The notes beneath the pieces are model-generated. The model was not told the DNA's origin. It saw only the letters and a program-made list of their open reading frames with translations, and did no database searches. A DNA stretch of 60,000 bases, from NCBI RefSeq assembly GCF_910592395.1, contig NC_088324.1:10444953-10504952 (forward strand), given 5' to 3'. The DNA is from Lineus longissimus (Eukaryota > Nemertea > Pilidiophora > Heteronemertea > Lineidae). The first letter of the stretch is position 1; the number at the start of each line of letters is the position of its first letter. The translations under genes were made by a program, and so were the position numbers. This document shows, in pieces, positions 49,470 through 60,000 of this stretch.

Positions 49470-49600
49470 TTGGCTAATGGAAATTTACAATTCCCTCGCA
49501 CTGGCTAATGGAGATCATTACTGGGCTGTTGTTTCAAATTAGCCAATGGAAACCCAGTATTGCTTTGGCCTATTGGCCAGTGAAAATTCCAGTATGATTT
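49470..49600. repeat. Degenerate CCAAT/ATTGG-type repeats
   Basis: TTGGCTAATGGAAA (49470), CTGGCTAATGGAGA (49501), TTAGCCAATGGAAACCC (about 49539) and CTATTGGCCAGTG (about 49570) recur at 30-40 bp intervals. The third is a true CCAAT box; the others are near matches. It could be a decayed minisatellite or a cluster of NF-Y-type sites. Confidence 0.5.
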
Positions 49601-52600
49601 AAACCCAGTGTTTTGAATGAAGCCTGCAAAATCGGCATCAGCGTTGGGAGTATCAACTTAAGTAAGCTTTTATAAACTAAGCTACTCTATTAAGCCTGCG
49701 AAACTGTTATTTCATTTCGCTGGCCTTGAAGCAAATCGGATCTAGTTCCAATCCGAGATTTTGTAGAGACGTCGAAGACGGAAGCAGAGTACGGATAGCA
49801 GATGAAAAGAGCTTTTGATGCGCCCATTGTGGATGGTGTCTTAGTGTCCTTTTGTAGGAGAAGCTTCTTCGCTGATTAATTTGACTGTTTTCTCACCATG
49901 AACAGATATGGCATGCTTTATATTCTGTTTCGAAATGTTGTTACGCGCTAGAGTTTCCTATGAGTAATGGGCCAAAGTTACCACTGTTTTATACAGAGAG
50001 TGAATGCCCTTGAGTTAAACTACAGTTAATTTCACGAGGCAATTGCACTGCACGCAAGATGACTGAAAGTTGACAGTATTTTGAGTACAGCCAATCACAA
50101 ACACGCTATTTTTCATGGCTGGCCTGGTGATTATCCTCCAGACAGACTAGGTATCATAAAAACATGAGGTATGCCATATTTTTGGAGATTTTGATTACTT
50201 CCATCAGAACAATGTGACACCTGTTTGCAATTGTGTGGGGTTTGTTGAATGCGCATGATATGTCTTTTTAATGAGCAATGATATCGTATGATATCGGGAA
50301 TTCCTCCAGGGGTGATTCTGAAGTGATTAGGAAAAGATATCAGTCCGAAGCTATAGAATTCAGACTGGTAGCAGGAAAACTTAAAATTCCTCGGGGCATT
50401 CTCCAAAGACGGGATCTCATCCTGTGCGTGCGCCAACCATGTACATGTAATGATGAGTGTAGACTTCTGCTCTGGCGAGTAGCAGAGCAGAAGAAGTTCA
50501 GCAGTTGAACATGGCCCAAAATATGAATTCCGTAATTTATTCATCGAAAACCTTCCGTTCCTTATTTCTTTATCGCAATGAGTGTAACTTGCTGTTTTAA
50601 TACTGCATGTAACTTCATGTAGCTCCATATGAAGCATTTTTTAGCAGTTATCCTTACTTTTCAAATATACAAATTGACGACGATGACACCTACAGTGCTG
50701 ATGTCACGTAATGAAAACCAACAGTATATCACATCCCAGCACTGTGTCTACAATCGTAACCAACCATCTCTTGTTACCATTGGTAACGTATCAGAATATG
50801 TAAGCAGCTACAATAAAATATGTACGAAGAAGGGAGAAATCTCGGCATATTCTTATGCGTTATGATGATTAATTTAGGAACATTTGTCTGGCGTTATTTC
50901 CTTGTGCATACAGGCAAATAATGTACACTCGCTCGAGCCGATTTAATCAATATTCGTGGCTCGGCATGCTGTGGTTTCTCCTAGGCGTCAACTAGTGTTT
51001 TGTGTACTTTAACGCTTGCTACAAACGCATATGCTTTGAAAATGTTCACCGGTTGGCTCTTTAAGTGCGTGCAATATCATGTGTGATTGTATACACTGGT
51101 TATTTCTTGACGAATTTTGACAAAATCTTCAGGCCATTACAATCTGTTCAATGACAGTTATATCAGTCTACAGATCTGCTAAGTTCCTAAAACATTTGAT
51201 TCATCGCTTTTCAGACGGCCCTACAAGTTATATGGCTCCAAAAGAGCAAAACTCAGTAAAGCTACGACCTTCGGCAGACATAAAACCCTGCACTATACTT
51301 AGGGTTTTTTGCGAGCTGAGCGTCATCAGCTGGGACAACATTAGCTCTATAAAATCTTGCGTCTAAAATTTTGATTAAAAGGAAAATAAGTTTTGAAATA
51401 TAGGACTGTTGTCCCCTTACAAAACGACGCAAAAGTTTATCGCAGTGACCGTAGTTAAGCAGCTTATTTGATACATGACAAAATTAATGACATTAGTCTA
51501 GTTTGTGTCAATACACATGACTGTACTTTTCATGCGTTCTGGCAAATAACTTAATGAAATTAGTCTGACTGTCTTCTTGCGTACAGCGAAATATAAGACC
51601 CTGTACGTGTATTAACTATTCGTTTACAGCGCAATATATGTATACTCGTAGGTTACAGTGTGAACCAAATACAAATTCTGATGGAGAAAACGGGCAAAGC
51701 ATCAGTAAGGCTTGTAAAATACATGCATTGGGTCAGCCAATTGAAATGTTATACTCTGGCTTATCGCCTTGTCTCTTTTATTGTACACTAGAAAGGGCTA
51801 AAGAAAAGAAAAAAATATTATAACTCAGTCAATGTTAATGAAAATGGCATCCGTAACCATGATAATATTTCATCATCGTACAAATGAGCAATTCTCTTTT
51901 ATCAGTCCCGAGTATAGCATTGATTTGAGGTGGATGTAGGATGCCTTCCCCCCAACCTTGTTAAAGATGTCTATTATTTCCTTAGACTCACGTGGCGGAT
52001 GAGTGCTAGGCGTGAAACATGGTGTCTCGGGCATGTCTATCCAATCCTCCAGCCAACGCCTAGGTTGTCAGCTTGCATGCGGACGGACGCAGCACGTTAA
52101 GAACCTAATGCGGTTTATTTTGCGGACTCTTCAGAGAGATTGGGCTGCACGTGCAGTGAGGCAACTTACAACATTTCCGGAGGCGAATGCTCGAGATTGG
52201 AAGAGCTTCCCGGCGCTAGCGGAACCGCGCGGATCTCAGTGATCCGTCCATACAAAGCCAAACCGGTTCCCTGATTTGTACAATCGTTTAAGCTGGGCTG
52301 AACTCTGTAACTCGCACGCGACATCTTGGACAACCCTCAGCAGATTAGTCTCCCTCATCAGTATTCATTGCCTTGTTTTGAAAATGCCTCATTTACATAT
52401 AGAGAAAGGGTAGGCTACAGACCAAGATGAGGGTACCAGAATGCGTAGGTTGGCTGGGTCTCGACTAAACATGTTGCAGTGAGGACAAATAATGTTAGAT
52501 ATTGAAAACCTAGTCATACATAATTAGTGACGGCTTGATCTCTATTATTATTCCGTTCCACTGTAAATTTTTCATTAGTGTTATTGGCCTGGGCCTTTAT

Positions 52601-54706
52601 TGTCGCGTTTTTCTACTGATTTTCGGACAAAACCCGAATGGGTGGAGAATTAACATGAAAAACCCACATGTCAAATTAATGCATATTTTCACAATGATCC
52701 TACACAGTTGTTAATTTCTCTGCTTAAAGAAGTTTTCGACTGAATAAAGAATTTGCCACCGATAGCCAACTGTGCAAGAAATAGTTCTGTCTTGCTTGAA
52801 AACGCCCATCTTTTAAGAAGCTGAGACGATAAAATTCGGCAAATTGGGGTGGTGACAGGGCCGTTCTGTTTTTTTATGATACCATAGAAATCCAAGATAA
52901 TTTTACATATTTTTTTACTCTCCTTTTTTCTTTGACGCCAGTGAATGCTGATGGGAACGAACATGGAAACATTTTAGAGCCAAAGATTTTTTAGCATTTG
53001 ATAAAAACCTTTCAAACTTTTTCAGCCAACCCAAATATGTGGTAAAATGAAAATCTCCAATGAAAGGCTTAGTCACTTGCTCTTGCCACCGACACGCCTG
53101 CCTGCTAACACCGCGAGAACCCGCCAATAAAATAAAACACCTCCCATAGTACCAAACCACTTATGACCCCCTAACCCACACAGTTGATAGCGACAATCAA
53201 CGTCACAGTCTTCTTTTTTATAAATTTATGCCCTTCAATTTCCATAAGTCGGCAATTCTGATTAGTTTTTATGACCCTCACGCTACCCCTTTAACACGCC
53301 CTTTTGGACTCCAATAAAACACCATTTGGCTGACCGTAAAAATACATCCATCGGACAGCCTATTAACAGGACCATAAAACGTTTATCAAGTGTCCTTATT
53401 GTTGCATCTGTATTAACGGAGTCTGCCGGTGAACATTCAGTCGCTATTTTCAACTGTTTCTGAAAACAGCACCCCAACAAAGATGGCTATATTGTGTATT
53501 TGAAAGATTTCAAGCACCCACATGAAGTCGTCGAAAATACTCTTACAGGGAAGAACACGTCATTTGCCTCTGGCTAAGAATCGCTCACCAGTATATAGTT
53601 GGAAAAATCTATATTGGTTTGCGGCTTACCACAATAAAGGCTAGAGCTATCAGCTCTGATGTCTTGTGCCTTTCTTCTCTGTTTACTGTCGCACACGATC
53701 GAACAGTTCTCTGCCAAATTAGACATTGCAGTTTTGCTCGGTCGTACATGTATGTAGCAAAAACACTACTGCCCTGGTCGTTTTTGTCATGGTCCTGGCT
53801 GTCAAACAAAACCTGAGAATTGAGTAGCCAAAAGAATCCCAATCCACTGACTTTTTTGTAAACATTCCCTACGTATAAAAAACCCACGACAACATCCCCT
53901 CAGCGACTTCTTATATTTTCTTTTTTTATGGGGAACTCTGCCGCTGGTCCGTGGCTATATCACCTATAACACAACCAAAACAAGACTCTTGACTCCGGCG
54001 AAGTGCCACTACGCGTCATAATCCTCTCCCCGAAGCGCTCGTTTGGGCACATTAGCGTGATTACTTCTTGGCGAGGAGACATTGCCGGGCGAGTGACTCG
54101 GAAAATTTCATTAGCGCGCGGGCAGAATGGCGGTTAATATCGGCCGGCTCAGGTGGGACTTGCAAAGGGATAATATTTTAGGAGGACATGCCATGACTTC
54201 GAGTAATCTTCAAGTGATTTGAGGAAATGGCTCGGGATGTCGGCCATTGTGATTTACACAAAACAGCACCAGTTGTAATACATTTATCTCCTATATTGGC
54301 CATTATTGGTATTAAAAATATAAAAGGTGAAATGTTCTATTTAGGGGACTGAACCTTGCTGTTCGTGCAGTTTAAAACTTGGAACAGTTTATGGTATCCT
54401 GAACAGTCCTGACTGATATTATGTGAAATTACTTGCAAGTTTTATGTTTACGACAGTGGTCATTGTGCTCCATCAGCTTGGCCTAGTGTTTAGGCCCGGG
54501 AACATGAGAACAGGAAGTAGTTTGGTGCATTTTCATAACCTGCAAAAAGGTAAAATACTTGCATGGATGATAAGGGCCTTTTAACAATTATTTACGAAGA
54601 GGCCAATGCGCGTAATAATATCATTAAATTCTGTTTGATACCTTTTGATTTATTTACAACAATCTGTAGGAGGTAATTTTCGAACATAGGTTGACAAAAA
54701 GATGAT

Positions 54707-54740
54707 ACACAATTTGTGGATCTACACAAATTGTGGATCT
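54707..54740. repeat. 17-bp tandem duplication
   Basis: ACACAATTTGTGGATCT (54707-54723) is followed immediately by ACACAAATTGTGGATCT (54724-54740), one difference. Each copy contains a near-palindromic ACAAATTTGT-like core. Confidence 0.9.
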
Positions 54741-55012
54741 AATTGGTCTTATTCATGAACAGTGTCGCTAACGACAAGAGTTAAAACACAATATTTCAAT
54801 TTTGCTGACTGGACATTGGGGCGTATCTCATCAAACGGATACATGCCTCAAATATCATCATCCCGTAAATGTCCGCTCGCGCGTCACGCAAACCAGTTTA
54901 TCCTCGCATCATAAATTGTCATATTATTGTATATTTCCTGCGCCAAACATTTCAACAATAGCAGACGATTCTCATCCAATTGTCCAACAGATGGCAAGCG
55001 CAGACGATAGAA

Positions 55013-55036
55013 TACGCATGCGCAGTTAACACGTGA
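55013..55036. promoter_or_regulatory. NRF1 site with E-box
   Basis: TACGCATGCGCAG (55013-55025) is a full NRF1-type palindrome, followed by CACGTGAG (55030-55037). AGATGGCAAG lies at 54989-54998. The order and content parallel the 8.4-kb cluster. No exon is evident next to it. Confidence 0.35.
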
Positions 55037-56135
55037 GCCAGCAACAGCATCACCGTAACATTATTTATAATGATGTGTGCATGATTTTTTTATATTTTGC
55101 ACAATAATTGTCACCTTCTAGTAGGATTTATTACATGCATTTCCTTTTTTGATTTTATCGCAGTCGTGGCGATTTTGTTAATCTTATTTTTTGTAATTCA
55201 TGAATGCGTTTCGGCACCATTACTGACTGCTATTTTTTCTCGGAAGGATTAGTTTGCGCCATTAAATAGTACATTTGCTCTATTCTTTTTCATCCGATCC
55301 CGATTTCCACACAAAAACAAGAATTAATATGGACTTAAAATGTCTGAAGCAATGAAACTGCAGTATCTTATCTAGCACTAGGTTAGAGATTCTGACAGTA
55401 GGGGTCCTTTACAATATATACCAGATACTATCAATGACTCAAGCACAAACAATGTGCGAAGGACAGCAGATCCTGATAAGGCACCCATCCTCGTCTAGGT
55501 GAACTTTTGCGTAGCACTATTCAGGACGACCCATATCAGACTCAAAATACAAGCTGACACCACCATCTGTAGCAAGGTTTTGAAAAAAAACACCCAGAAC
55601 ATTCACAGTGCTATGGTATAAACTAAAAGTCTCTATCAGAGACGAATCAAAAACAAATTAACATTTCGATTTGAAGTTAGTTGAACTCGTTACTCTCACT
55701 CCAAGATTTATGCGAATTCTAAACAGGTATTGAATGTTCTACCTGTTACAAGATACGCTGATATACTAACGGATATTATTTGTTACTGTCATAAGCATCA
55801 TCCGCGTCCCCTGTATTGATGGCGACACTCTAATAACGATAAGTGTTTCTCCCTGCGGAGGTTTTAAACCTAAATGTGACGTCCTGCCCTCAAAACGAGC
55901 AATTCCATTAAATAACGTTCAATACCTTAATAGTCGCCATCGACTTGGAGTAGATCGTGATAGGAGGGTAACCCGATATTGAAAAGGTGTCTGGTGATTT
56001 GCAAATTGTTCTCCGGCGTGGATCTCCCCTACAGCCGGCGAAATACTTTACGGATCACAGACGGACGAAAATGGTACATTTACTTTAAAACACTTCTCCA
56101 GAGTCTTTTACTTTGAACGAGGATATTTTTAACGC

Positions 56136-56160
56136 CATCAAATGTAATTTACATTTGATG
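56136..56160. repeat. Perfect 12-bp inverted repeat, 1-nt spacer
   Basis: CATCAAATGTAA, a single T, then TTACATTTGATG. Exact arms, similar in design to the palindrome at 47607-47633. Confidence 0.9.
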
Positions 56161-58040
56161 CTAGTTCCAGTCAACACTGTCAACCGCCATATTTCCGCGG
56201 GAGTTTTAGCTTTTAAAGGAAAATGCGGAAAATTATTTTTTTGATTGAAAAAAACGATTGACATGTCCGAATCCACCATTATAAGAATCGCGACCAAGGT
56301 CATTTCTCAAACCGCGGGTTTACAATCAGTCATTTTTCCACCAAGTATTTTCTACCACTTTCCCTCGTCTTGGACATAAAGAATTTGTTAACTGAAGCTT
56401 TGCCCCTGAAATATACCAGCAGCATAGCCGACATGATTATCCCCTCCAAGTGATCGCTGCGAAAATTGAGGTCGTGGTGGCCTCAATGCAATATTCATTG
56501 AGATCATTGTTGTGAATATTTAACCAATCTGATTGGCTGTCCTTAGAGACCATAGAGCCGGATAGGTGGCTGTGTTCATTCGTCTACTAGCTCCGCTTAA
56601 CAATCCAATCAGCAGCGGATATGGGAATACATCATTGGACATGTTGGTTAAGGTGACTGTCATGAAATAAAATAATTTTACCCTTTTTAAGGCAATGAAT
56701 AATCATATTGAATGTTACGTTAAGTCAAATGAGCAAGAAAAGGAGAGCATGGCTGGAAAAGGAGAAGTAAACGAGGATATAATTGTTTCAAGCGTGCATA
56801 TTTCGATTTTCTGGATGCGAAACCCTAAGGACTAAAAGCACAGGTTAGGCCGCACAGAGCGGCAAGGGTGTGTATTTCGACCTTTTAGAGAGTCCCAGGA
56901 CCTACGTGTACTGTGTGACAGCTCAAGGCGTCAGCGTGCGTATTTCTCTGAAATATTAATCAAATGATTGAATCCTCCACCGCGGTAGCCTCTCCTAAGA
57001 CTCCTAATGGTCTACGCGGGAAAAACTAATCAAATCTAACAGTTCCCGCGGGACTCTACTGGGCTCTAATGAAATTTAAAATCAATAAATCGTCCAGGGA
57101 GTTTGGCGTATGATCAATCAAAAATCCTTTGTAGCGTGAGTTGGCCATGGATTGCGAGGCGCGATACGTAATTAAAGGTAACTCTGTCAGTTGTGCTATG
57201 GCGGGAATGGTCCCAGGGGATTATGACGTATCACAGGATGCGTGATGCGAGGTAAAGGTCATCTTCAGACCCAATGTGTTGTAAAAAAACAGGAGAAACA
57301 ATATTTTGTGGTGGCCGAAATACTTCATTTTTTACTTTTTCCAACCCGATAAGACAAAATATTGGAGAAGAATAACTAATGCAAAAGCGATATGAATTGA
57401 GATCAAATGTTTAAACGACATCTGATTTTCGCAACATGAATGATCTGTAATTCTGGAGAGGCGTGGTCATATATGACATACGATGATAGATTAATCATCA
57501 CACGCTTCATTGACCTTCATTGCCTTTCGGTTTCACACAGCCCCACTTGATCTTTTCGCAACCCCACCCAACCCCGGGAAATTTCGGCACGAACACGTTA
57601 GTCCAATTGTGTTAACCCAGCCGAAATCAATCGCAACACCGCACAATTTGAAACCACCACCATTGGAAGCAGGACCGTATCGAAACCCCAGCCAAATTCG
57701 GCGTATCAACTTTCTAAAACGTGCCAGTGAAATTTTACCCGCGACATTAGGAGGAAAAAATCATTCTACCTGAACGGGGAACCACATGCTTAATTGATCC
57801 AAATTGTCAATTGAGTCATTTTGGTTTTAGATTCTTCCCAATGGCTCATTGGTTGTACATGAGCGAATGGGCACATTTAAAAATCTTCACGCTGGCGATA
57901 TTTTAAATTTATTATCCGTAATTTTATGTTTTTGACACGTGGATCACGGGGTGAGCACGTGGCCAAGACCTTCTGCCCCATCTGTTAAGATGTAATGGTG
58001 TGTTCTGGGAGAGATGCTCCTTCTAAAGCAAATGATGTGT

Positions 58041-58100
58041 GGCACGTGACCGGACGTTACGTGTATTGTCTCTGCGGGACTGCTTTGTACATGCGCAGTA
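58041..58100. promoter_or_regulatory. E-box and NRF1-like pair
   Basis: GGCACGTGACCGG (58041-58053) is followed by TACATGCGCAGTA (58088-58100), a near NRF1 site. It is another instance of the E-box/NRF1 pairing seen at 8.4, 28.4 and 55.0 kb; its target gene is unknown. Confidence 0.3.
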
Positions 58101-60000
58101 GTTCAGATCAGCGCCTAACGTCTGACGAGCTGTTGCAATTCATTTTCTAGTGGCTTCTCATTCGTCTGATCATTTTGTTTAATAGGCCGTGATAAACTTA
58201 TCAACACATGAATTTCATCTAAATAGAGTGACATGTATTTAGTTGAGAAATAGAGGTCAAGTTAATGGGAAAGACTGTAACGAAATAATTGAATTTGCAC
58301 CTCACATAGAATGTTCGAGACAAGAGTTCAATGTGAGTAAAGCTTTTAGGAATACAGGCTGCGTTTTTTAAAGCAACACGAATGCAAAAGAATTGAGTCA
58401 AGAGCACGCGAGTTAACTTGACTTATCATGGCTTTTTAGACAACAGTTGGGCGATTTGTAATGTAGAAGGAAACCGGGCAACCCGGAGGTAACCTACGCT
58501 CTGAAAGAGAGAGTACTCCCTTTCTAACATGAGTATCATACACCGTGACTGACTGATGGAATTGTTTGGACTTAAAGCTGCAGTATAATTCTATACGACC
58601 GAGACAAACAAAGCAAACTTTTTTCGGATCCTGAAGAGTCGACTTCGGTTGAATTCCTCTCTACGATAGAAGACCATAGATTTCGCCGTCGCCAAACGGG
58701 ACAATCCCCGGAACAAATTTACGACATAGGGTGCATCGGCATACGCGACGCGTGGTGCTAATTTGAAACTTCTTAAATTCGCGGCATACGTTGATCAATT
58801 CAGTAAAATCTTTAAAACGATACATCTTATTTCACCCGAGTTAAGACTTTGTAAATCCCAGTGTGGTACCTCTGATATTTTTCGGTCGTTAGCTCTGAGC
58901 GTCTGTTTAGGGTGGTTTGCCGGGGAAGCACGCTGGGGCCAACAGAAGGGTGACGTTATTAACTCTGCGGTGGCAACTGTGAGTATAATGTGCTATTGTC
59001 TCGTAGCTTTGTAAGAGCAGACGATGATTTGGCAATTTTACTTGACTTCTTGTCGCTAACGGCAAGTTGTTTAATTTAAGACAAAGTTAAACCGTCTTCG
59101 AAGCCGGGTGATGATGAACTTATGTATTGCTAATGCTTTAATACCTCATTTTGATATCATTTCTGGTGAAAAATATCTAACGCCGTGATATTAGATATAA
59201 AACATATCAAACGATGGAGATCGAAACAGAAGTTTGGTGAAGTAAATCAGGCATTCTAACCTCAGTCAGAAAAAGAAAAGCCCCCCTCCCTCAGGTACGC
59301 CTGAATTATATGAAGCATTCAAATCCAAACACCATGATAGGAAATCGCTGAATTCATCTGTTGTCACTTTAAACTAAATGTATAACAATATCATGAATAT
59401 ATGTATGTCTAATTTGGGCAATTGGTTTGGATGAGAAAAAAATCAAAACCATTTTCTTAACTGAAGGGAAGTCTCGTCTCGGTCGTATTTTGCACAAAGT
59501 GTCATTGAGGGGCGCAGTTTACGCTGTCAGGTCATTAGCCTAATTGAAGTTACCGATTTAATGGGCAGCGTTTAGTTTTATGTCTTAACCCATTACGACT
59601 ACTTTCTACTTCTACCGACGTATTTTAGTGGACGAATAAAAAAAATACATCCCGTGAACCGTCTGCGTGCGTGATTATCAGAACCCTGATGACTTTGCTC
59701 TTTGGGATATACTCTTACCTAGTACATGGCTGTATTTGTTGAAGCATGCCCCTCGGTCCTATAGGAACAAATATCAGAAGGGTGTAAACACCTGTGTACA
59801 CCATGATTAAACACACCATAAAGTATATATAAAGTCATCTTTCTATCTTAGTGGTGCATTTACACTACAAATGCATTGCAATGTAGACTGACTTTTTGTG
59901 TGCAGTGTGTACATTCATGTAACACGTTATGTACACAAAATGGAGGTCCGATCCTTCGGAACCTTGTTCCTATTGCACTTCGAGGTCATTTGGCCACCAA

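Larger units (their letters stand above)
40971..60000. other. 5' flank, gene-poor AT-rich sequence
   Basis: No recognisable coding exon or RNA gene was found in these 19 kb. The longest frame (50637-50131, minus strand, 168 codons) has no family resemblance, no strong codon bias and no splice context. A GC-richer frame at 52003-52242 (plus) is equally anonymous. Identified items are palindromes at 42.25, 47.6 and 56.1 kb, CCAAT-type repeats at 49.5 kb, a 17-bp tandem at 54.7 kb and NRF1/E-box clusters at 55.0 and 58.0 kb. Distal enhancers of lhx3/4 may lie here but cannot be recognised from one sequence. Confidence 0.55.

Noticed and set aside
52003-52242. 79-codon GC-richer plus-strand frame with coding-like composition
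   Set aside because: No family resemblance, no splice signals matched, and no neighbouring exon; kept only as a remark in the flank entry.
57111-57120. TGATCAATCA as a PBX/HOX site in a possible enhancer
   Set aside because: A single 8-10 base match in AT-rich sequence; chance is the simpler reading.

Overview
The window looks like nuclear DNA from a bilaterian animal, most likely a marine invertebrate. It is AT-rich and gene-poor, with GT-AG introns, dispersed minisatellites, homopolymer tracts and many TACATGTA-type words. It contains one gene I can support well: a complete six-exon LIM-homeobox gene of the Lhx3/Lhx4 (Lim3) family on the minus strand. It runs from the start codon at 40631 to the TGA at 12167-12169. 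The phylum cannot be fixed from sequence alone; a lophotrochozoan or an invertebrate deuterostome would fit.

Gene model (minus strand, coding parts): exon 1 40631-40523, exon 2 15079-14905 (LIM1), exon 3 14293-14091 (LIM2), exon 4 13871-13714 (linker and homeodomain positions up to 46), exon 5 13146-12972 (rest of the homeodomain and a basic Lim3-type extension), exon 6 12510-12167 (Pro/Met/Gly-rich tail). All five junctions have GT-AG ends and matching phases (1, 2, 1, 0, 1). The coding sum is 1164 nt, or 387 residues plus stop. Intron 1 is 25.4 kb; the other introns are 0.2-0.6 kb. Two junctions offer in-frame alternatives: a TAGCAG (NAGNAG) acceptor at exon 2 (one Ala more or less) and two GTGAGT donors 9 nt apart at exon 5 (three residues, Ser-Glu-Tyr, more or less).

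Layout: 1-12166 is the 3' flank, with a tRNA-like SINE remnant, a G25 tract, promoter-like motif clusters and, just past the stop codon, four TCAAGGTCA-type nuclear-receptor half-sites. 12167-15079 holds exons 6 to 2. 15080-40522 is intron 1; it contains a 20-bp minisatellite, an NRF1/YY1 promoter-like cluster near 32.1 kb and, at 36.47-37.89 kb, a three-copy tandem duplication of a 0.6-kb unit. Each copy of that unit carries an acceptor-like CAG/GATG and a 44-51 codon frame open in the same phase on the plus strand, opposite to lhx3/4. 40632-60000 is the 5' flank: a CpG-rich proximal stretch, then AT-rich DNA with short perfect palindromes, CCAAT-type repeats and NRF1/E-box clusters, and no gene I can recognise.

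The layout (short clustered LIM/homeodomain exons, a remote small first exon, large gene-poor surroundings) is usual for a developmental regulator. No bacterial, viral, CRISPR or operon-like system was seen. The least explained structure is the triplicated exon-like unit inside intron 1.
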